DNA from: Marchantia polymorpha subsp. ruderalis
Taxonomy: Eukaryota; Streptophyta; Marchantiopsida; Marchantiales; Marchantiaceae
Direction: 5' to 3'
NCBI GenBank assembly: GCA_037833965.1
Contig: AP031351.1
Span: forward strand, 1,996,501 to 2,060,500
DNA: 64,000 nucleotides
The position numbers were made by a program, and so were the translations under genes. The first letter of the stretch is position 1; every line of letters begins with the position of its first letter. Positions 56,401 through 64,000 of this stretch are shown one piece after another. Below the pieces are notes generated by a model that saw nothing but the letters and a program-made list of their open reading frames with translations, did not search any database and was not told the DNA's origin.

Positions 56401-59400
56401 CAGACTCGCCCGACCCGACCCGACCCGACGCGGACCAGGGTTTGAACCCGAGGGCGGGCCTACGGACCTGGTGGGTTGGGAATGCCCTAATCATTGAGAT
56501 TTCTTTCAGCGTGGGCGACCGGGAGCGAGAGGGGGAGGAGGCCTCGTTGGGCCACAATGAACGAGCTCGTCTCGCTCTCGATACCGTGGCTTCTGCAGCA
56601 GGCAAGCGGAATCCGCGATCCCTCCGATGGTCTGCGCAGCCGGCGAGAGTGGACTTTTGCGCTGTGCTCGTCGTCTGATGGTTGAGAAGCCCAGCTCTGG
56701 AATCGCCGGGTGTCGTTTGTTTTCGCTCGTGATGCATACATGGCTCGGTCGCTGACAATGGATGATCCGATCGTCAACTTCGTATGAATGAGGAAGAGAG
56801 GGATGGGGACGAGGCCACGAGAAAATCACGCTGCTAGTGAAAGGACGGACTCAAGGATCGCAGGCAGACATAATAAAGCCCAGAGGAATGAAGTCCGTCC
56901 CGGCCCCGGCAGCATAGGGATTGGGACCTTCGAGCCCGTGGAGCAAAGGGGCGGAAGAGGAGGGAGCATGTGACCCGGATTCTTTTGCATCGGCCTCATT
57001 CCTTTACATCGGCCTCATCCAGAGAGACCACCAGCAGCACGCGCAATGAACCTCTCGTATTTCCTTGAAATCGAGTCTACAAAGAAACCACGGCTACATT
57101 TTCGAGAATGCCCTATATAAAACCCTTTTGACCGAAACGAATTTAGATGAGTACGGTTCTTTTGGAACCCGCCCAAAGGTTCGATCTCCTGCTTTCGGAA
57201 TCTTCCGTTGGAGACCTGTCAGTCGTGCGTATGTTCAGACAGTGTCTAGGATCTGTGCCAAATGACATCAGAATCGCTAGGGGCGTCGCCGATCGGATGA
57301 TTGATTGCAGGACCGAAACTTGGGGATTGAATCGTCTGCTAGCCCGGAGGACTTCCTTTCCGAGCTAGGATCCCTAGTAAAACACAATCCCCCAAGCTCG
57401 CCAGCGATTTTGTGTCCACCGCACTTATCGACACCTCTTCACTCATTCCTTCATTCCTTCATCCCTTGCTTCAGTCCCCACCCCCCGACCCCTCCCCCTC
57501 CGCTACCCCCGCCAGCCAATCTCTGCTGCGCACTCGTGCTCAACATGCTCACGTGAACATCCAGCTGATGAATTTGATGGATGGGGGACGAGGAAGAGTT
57601 GGTTATGGTCTTCGCCGGTGATTACATTTCTGGAAAAGTGAAACCGAACTCCATGGCCTGCTCGTTGAGAGAACTCCACGAGCAGTGTCCCAAGTGGCAA
57701 ATCCCCCAAAGGTCGGTCGATATGACTTTCCTTAACGGTTTCCAAAAGATGCTTTGGACGAGCTCATGATCCCTCGCTCTAGAGAGAGATGAGACAACTT
57801 ACCATCCTTCGGTTTCAGCCACAACAGCTCTTGTGTATCTTACAAGCACCTTAGACGACATATCCACATCCTGTCGCTACGCCTGGACTGGAGCGAACGA
57901 ATCTACTTTGTAGAAGTGGATAAATCATCGTCGATCTGTGTGTTCCTTTTGATTTCATATGAATTCAAGTGTTCTGCTGATTAAAACTTGGGATAGATTC
58001 ATGTTTTGCGCTAAGCTAGCAACTGCTCTTTTGGAAGGACCCAGCTTTTAATTTCTACTCATTTCTAATCATTCTGGCTGGCGATTGGAAGTCGACTGAT
58101 GTCACGTCCTTTGCTTCATGGGAACCGCACCAGGTCATGAATTGCGGCCTACTTTTATAGCATTATCATCAACTGGTTCAGAATTAGGTGGTGCAATTCT
58201 CCAGGCTTATGTTTTGACAATGGTCGGTCACGAGTACAACTAATTTGGGGAGTCAATTACCAACTGAGATTCATGAAACAAATTTATGTTGTTAGCATAT
58301 TATCCATTCTTTTCGCGGTCGGGATCCATCGTCACATCTGTCAATAGTTTCCGAGCCCATTCCATAATGGACCAAAAGATATAATGAAAAATACCTGACA
58401 AATGAGAATGTTGTTGAATTCAGGTCTCGGATACGCACCAGCCTCTGGTTACTTGCTGAAGCCTTTTTGACACCTAACCAACCAGGCTTGCAGAGTGATG
58501 TTGAGATTGCTTCAGATTGCTGACTGCATTCATTCGACGTCAATGCCTTCATGGTGTCTTACTTGCCCTTTTTCAAAACCCAAACAACAAAACAAAACAA
58601 TCAGAACCTACCGGGCCAAGACAAACGATGTAGGCAAGGGCAAGGGCCAGGGCCAGGGCCAGGCCAGTCCAGCCCAGGCCTAGGTTCAAATAGGCGTGTC
58701 CTTCAAATACTCTTGTTCTCTGGCCGGTTGTTCTTCTAATGATAGATTTGAAGTCTATTTCTCACAGCGATGAAGTTATTTTCCTCGACGAGGAAATTCT
58801 CATCGGTTCTCGCGAGGAGGTCACAGTCGAGGTCCAACTAATCGTCGGACGACTGGACCTGGAACTGGAGCTGAACTGGAAATGGCAGGAAGCACCCTCA
58901 AAGACCCAGGATTTACTTGTACTTGATGATGATGCAAGCAGGGACGGGGGCATGATGTATCCATATATCTGCAGGCCCTAGGCTCGGATAGTTCTTTACT
59001 AAGGCTTCAGGTCGCGATGGATGCTGGGCTGCGGGCTCGCTTGATTGCTCAGACTTGGATAGTGCAAGTAAGTGCAGTGGGGAAGTCTTCCAACCAAGAG
59101 TAGTGGCCGTAGCCGTAGTTGCCGTCTGTGTTGGTATAATTATGCAACATACTTTTCAACAGATTCGCCTCAAGCCATGGCAATTTATTCTCCATGAAGC
59201 CTTGTTAACTAGCCCATCTTAGAAACCTGCTTTACAAGACCAAGACTAGACTTGTCCGATCAACATAGAACTATTCCTCCCATCCCCCCAGCCCCCTCTG
59301 ATTCGAAGAAAGAGCATTGTACTATTGTCAACTCCTCAGGATGATGGCCAGTAGGCAGAGGATGAGGTCAACCGTATCTCTCTAGCTGGTCATATATATA

Positions 59401-62161
59401 TCTAGACATATCCACTCCCGATCCAGCAACGAATTTTGCCGATTGCTCAAACAGCCATCACAATGGGAGGGTGGCCCAGGATCTTTCATGCGACTTCATG
59501 ATTATGAGGAGAATGACAACAACAGCAAGGGAACTCCGATCTGATTGAGGGATTGAGGGAGGGAGAGAGGCTCACAGACTGGGTGGAGGGTGGGGGGTGG
59601 GGGTAGGGGGGCTTCGGAAGGTCCATTCCGACATGCAGACAGGCGATGGATCGTCGTGGTGGAAAAGTTTGACCTCATTATAATTAGGAGCACCCGACAT
59701 CCCCTGCGGCCTCCTTTGACACCCGATGTGGAATGTTCAGGCCGTTATCATATGACGGGCAGCAAATCCAAATCTGTTGCTGGCTGGAATTGCGTGTTGC
59801 GTCACCGAGAGTTTCGTTTTCGTTGTATGTCATGCCATGTCCTACTTACAAGCCACTCACTCGCCCACTCACTCACTAACTCTATCACTCATCCATCATG
59901 GATGCGAATGGCGACGATTTCTTGACCTGCCACCTTGCTATCGACTTAGGTTCTCAGGAACGCACAACCTGCAGAGAGAGTTCGTGATTCGTGTTCGAAA
60001 CAGATAACAACAGATATTTCTGAAGAAGTTGCTGGTGCTGCACTTTTGTATGTACCTCGTTTGCATGAATGTTCGTTCATTCACATGAGCGAGGGATGTC
60101 AATCCCCACGACCAATCTACTAGTGTAGCGACCGTCCCCCTCCATCTGCTGGTGTGCCGCCAGGGTCTTCCTTCGAAACTGCAACACCATGGCCAATACT
60201 TTATCACTGTTCTTTGACCTTTCTGGAGCTCTGAGTTTGTATACTTGGCACGGTTTGCCGAGTTCCCTCCACGCTGTAAAGCCCGGTCGAGAAGAAGAAC
60301 AAGGATGAGGATGAGGAGGAGGAGAAGGAGGAAAAGAAAATGAAAAGTATAGCCCTCGAGGGAGGGAGGGAGGGGCCTCAGGAGGCCATTGCTCCAGACA
60401 CAAAACGGTTAGCGTTGCCTTTAAGGATATCCTCCGTGCAGTTAGTCCAATGAGAATGAAATCTTCTGGCCTGCCCAGTGCCATGTTGTGCATGCACTCT
60501 TTGTTTTTCATTTGCTCGAGACATGTCAGCGGAAATCGCAAGATGCAGAGGTCACTCGTCCCAAGGGAGGCTAGCATGCTGCCTCGGTCGATTGATGGAT
60601 CGATGGATTGGTGGATTGATCCTGCGCTTCGAACACACATGTCCGGGATAAAAGGATATCAATGCCACAGCGTGACGTCGCCAGGCAGACAAACTTCCAT
60701 TTTCCCCTCGCTGATTTTTCTTGCAGTCTGAAGTTATCATGCCCAAGATTCCGCAGCTTCCGAATTCCGAGATGTACTGAAGAAACAGTCAGACCGAAGC
60801 AGAAGTTTTTCGTGTTTATTCAAAGGAACCGATGGCCGGCTCTTGAGATAATCTGAGACTTGGGCTGCAACGATTGGGGTTCAAGTTCCGACGACTTTGT
60901 GTCATATGTGAGTGAGTGAGTGAGTTCATATGTATGTGAGTGAGTGAGTTCATATGTCACCAGCGAATGCCCATCTCTCATGGACCGACGACTACTTTTC
61001 CTGGTTTGCTCTTCTGATGCATGAGTATGTTCTGCAGCACCGCCCATCTGTGCACCACAAACACCTCTCTGGAACCCGATCGATTGCTTCGTCCAGAGAC
61101 TTGTGAAGGAATCTTCGACCACATTCGGACCGAAACTGTATGTTTGGGGGTATATACCCTGAGGGGAGGGGAGGGGGAGGGGAGGATCACTGTTTCTGAT
61201 GTTGCGATTAACGGAAAGATGTGATGTGCCTTGACAAATGTGGAGATCGACACGCTCCAGTGTCTGTCTGCCTTCTAAGTTGGCACGGCATGACGGCAGG
61301 GCAGGCATGGCATGGCGAGCCTTTCGTCCAAGGACGTCTGTCTAGTCTAGACTCGTGAGATTACTCACGGTGCGGAGGAATGTTGACCTACTCTGCGGAG
61401 CACGAGTACGAACTTTGACTTGTGCCTCGTAGAGTCGTCTTCTTGTACCGCCGGCAGCTCTCTTCATGAAGCTCAAACTCCAGCTCCAGCTCCAGCTCCA
61501 GCTCCCTGGTTTTTCTCTGTCACTGCGTCCTCTCCATGCCAAAGGTGCACCCTCCCCCTCCCCCCCATCCCCACCCCCCAAAGACGTCGGCCGGTGCACA
61601 TGTTTATCCTCCCCTCATCTCCAGTTGCCTCGAGGAACCCTTTCGACAAATCCTCCTCCACTTTTCCCGCTCTCCGCATGCAAGTCGGCCCAAAGTTCAG
61701 AAAATTTGCCGAGTTCGTCAAGTCCGTATTTTTCAGACGCCGTTGACCCTGAGGAGTGAGAGCTTCTGAGCTGGGAGATGTGGTCATGGCTGACCACTTC
61801 CTTTCTTCTCGTCTCTTTTGATTGCTCTTCACTTCCCAGTCCATCATTGGATCGTACTTCAAAGACGACCTCGTGTATCACATTCACAGTGGTAGAATTA
61901 GTGCTGATGCTGGTATGTGATTGGAGCCTAAGAAATAGCTGACACGGTGCATAGAGTTGTGTCTTTGACGTGGGTGGTAATGGTAGCATACTGCATTGAG
62001 TGTAGAGAAGTAAAAGTGTTTCCTAAGGCTTCCTAAGAGCTGGTAACTTCCTTTGGGATGGTACATGGCAACCACATTGAGGCTTATGTATTCATGATTC
62101 TCCTGATTCCTTCTCTTTTTGCCCACCCATCTTCACAGCCTGCCTGCCTGCCTGCTCCATG

Positions 62162-62200
<39 letters not shown>

Positions 62201-64000
62201 GCGAATCCGAATGTCCAGAAAGAAATAAACTGCAGAGGAAAAAAAAACTCGCCCGAGACGTTCTGCCCTTGCAGCGCAGAGGGGCGCAAGATTGGCAACC
62301 GGCGTGGCGAGTATTCAGGAATTACAACCATAACTCTTTGCAAATTCAGCTCACTCACCATCCAAAATGACACCCACATTTCCGATCCCGTTTGGAGACG
62401 ATCCGAGGACGTGTATCAATGGGCTGACGAATGTAGAGCACCCCTGCATGCCTGCCATCCCTCCCTCCCTAAAAAAGTGCATATAATTCACAATCTTCTA
62501 CGAAGAAGTAAAGGAAGAAAGAAGAGATTTTTCTCGCAGTCGCCGACTCTTGTGCATACAGACAGTGTGGTCGTATACTACGATTGACGATGATGATCAT
62601 GTTGATTTAGGACAAGGATATGGGAATCCAAACAAGTCCATGACGTAGCAACATCGGTTTACCACCGCTGACTGACCTCGACTAAATTCCTCACGGATTA
62701 TCCTCACGCCGTGATGGACGACCTCGCATGAAAAACCCTTCCTTCCTTCCTTATCTGCACCATGGCCCTACTGCTGCTGCTGCGGCTCCTCTCTCTCTCT
62801 CTCTCTGTGTATGTGTGCAGGTCGACAACCTTAAATGTTAGCAGCGCTCATATTCCCACCGCTTTGTGGCTACTACGTGAAGATGGGAGCAGATTGAAGC
62901 TCGGGAAACCGACACAATAAAGACGGAACCTGAAGAAATAACAAAATAATTAAATGCATGAATAGGTTACGCTTTGCAGGAACGCACACGAGGAAGATGC
63001 AACTTTAATTTGTGGACAAAGAAAGGTGTGCTTGAAATCCGAGCAGTCAGACTTGCCCAGCCTTAAAGTTGGGGGTGGCGGCGACCTCTGCGATTCCAGG
63101 AGCCTGAGCTTTGACTCCTCGTCGCCAGCCGTATCAGGGATTCAGCGGGTCCCATAAAAGTTCCGTCCAATTTTTACAAACCCCTTGGCCTCGAGGTTCG
63201 CAAGAGCACACGGTGAAAAACAAATAGAAGAAATAAACATCTGCTGCCAATAGACTTTAGCAGATCAGAGTATCACACTTCTCCTCTTTTCTACTTCTCG
63301 AAGAAAGTGCTAATTGTTAGCCCAAGGAACCAGGACATGGTGCTCTGAATAATCTCGTCGGTGCCCCTGTGAATAATGAACGACATGGAAGGTGTTATAC
63401 CACAGCCTCTTCGATCCGCCACTTACATCAGTAGCCTTACCAATGGAGCTGCTCTCGGAAAGAAACAAAATCACACCGAGGAATCCCACAATTTGTTCCA
63501 TAATACTACACAATCTCTTCAATTTGTTCCATAATAAAACACACCCCTCCCTCGATCTCGACATGAACCTGCGAACTGCTCGTCTTCCCGTGTCATGATT
63601 TGGAAACTCTACTTACGATGGACACGTTTTGAACCGATATGTGGGACTGCCAGAAACGGGCCCATGGTCGTGAATCGAGTTTAACCCGGGTCACCATCAA
63701 ACCCAGTGAAGAAGCCGATCGACATCTTCACTCGGCCGATCTCTTCCGATCGAGCAGCAGCAGGATCATGTCCAGGGGGTACGTACGACTACCCAAAAAT
63801 GGGCACACGCTGTGGAGCTGGACAGGGGGAGCTGTGGGAAAAGACAAGACAAGACAAGAACGAGGGAGGCCTCCTGAGGCCCCTCACGAGCTTGCAAGCA
63901 GGCAGGCAGGACCAGAAAGATCTCTGAGAAGAGCGCATCTCTTGGAATCTCTGCTTGTGAGCTAATTTGATGAACGAGATCGGGGGAGGGGGAGGGTGAG
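56401..64000. other. Right flank without recognisable gene
   Basis: I found no domain and no exon chain. The longest frames (60077-60640 minus, 187 codons; 60820-61308 minus, 162 codons) are compositional. Two short acidic or mixed frames, 57581-57769 (MGDEEELVMVFAGDYISGKV) and 58739-58981 (MIDLKSISHSDEVIFLDEEI), look slightly more protein-like but match nothing I know. A GGCCAG-repeat patch lies at 58640-58680 and CT/GA tracts recur. A non-coding transcript is possible. Confidence 0.45.
62165..62197. repeat. (GA)n microsatellite
   Basis: An uninterrupted GA run of about 33 bases, similar to the one at 615-643. A (TC)n run of about 18 bases lies near 62790. Confidence 0.9.

Noticed and set aside
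60077..60640. 187-codon minus-strand frame
   Set aside because: It includes low-complexity Pro/Ser stretches from CCTCCT-rich DNA, and no domain or exon partner was found.

Overview
This is a plant nuclear window. Three spliced genes with GT-AG introns are legible, one with an organelle-type N-terminal extension, and they sit in a matrix of decayed class I and class II transposable elements. I favour a liverwort (Marchantia-like) because the 7.2-14.4 kb block encodes wrecked open frames resembling repetitive hypothetical proteins I recall from Marchantia polymorpha annotations. That is recall, not a search result. I see no prokaryotic operons, CRISPR arrays, rRNA or convincing tRNA genes.

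Layout. 1-5.6 kb: no recognisable gene, only simple repeats. 5.58-6.42 kb: a TA-flanked MITE. 7.1-14.4 kb: a composite repeat block with a dispersed GCCTTCGGCG decamer, hairpin modules at both edges in opposite orientation, and two frameshifted coding relics. 14.7-20.3 kb: a dead Ty1/copia element with a legible polypurine tract, LTR and following primer-binding-like site. 20.6-22.1 kb: segment A, half of an old duplication. 22.67-25.92 kb (minus): serine O-acetyltransferase, 9 exons. 26.44-26.80 kb: a hAT-type MITE about 0.5 kb upstream of its start codon. 26.9-34.6 kb: LINE relics. 36.65-38.20 kb (minus): an HPP-family membrane protein, 5 exons. 39.26-40.87 kb: a decayed pogo/Tigger-like element with transposase remains. 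42.1-46.5 kb: segment B, the partner of segment A, expanded by a MITE, tandem duplications and a roughly 2 kb insertion. 47.2 and 48.25 kb: two further TIR elements with target-site duplications. 49.8-55.0 kb (minus): a large chromatin-type protein with AT-hooks, an MBD-like domain, four C2H2 fingers and a PHD finger. 55-64 kb: no gene I can name.

Gene logic. The three intact genes all lie on the minus strand but are separated by about 10-11 kb of repeats and do not form a functional cluster. The acetyltransferase makes O-acetylserine for cysteine synthesis. The HPP protein belongs to a family that includes plastid nitrite transporters. Both could link to plastid nitrogen and sulfur assimilation, but nothing in the sequence shows co-regulation. 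The MBD/C2H2/PHD protein is a probable nuclear chromatin reader. Exon boundaries were inferred by hand from splice consensus, frame continuity and family resemblance, and no transcript evidence was available.
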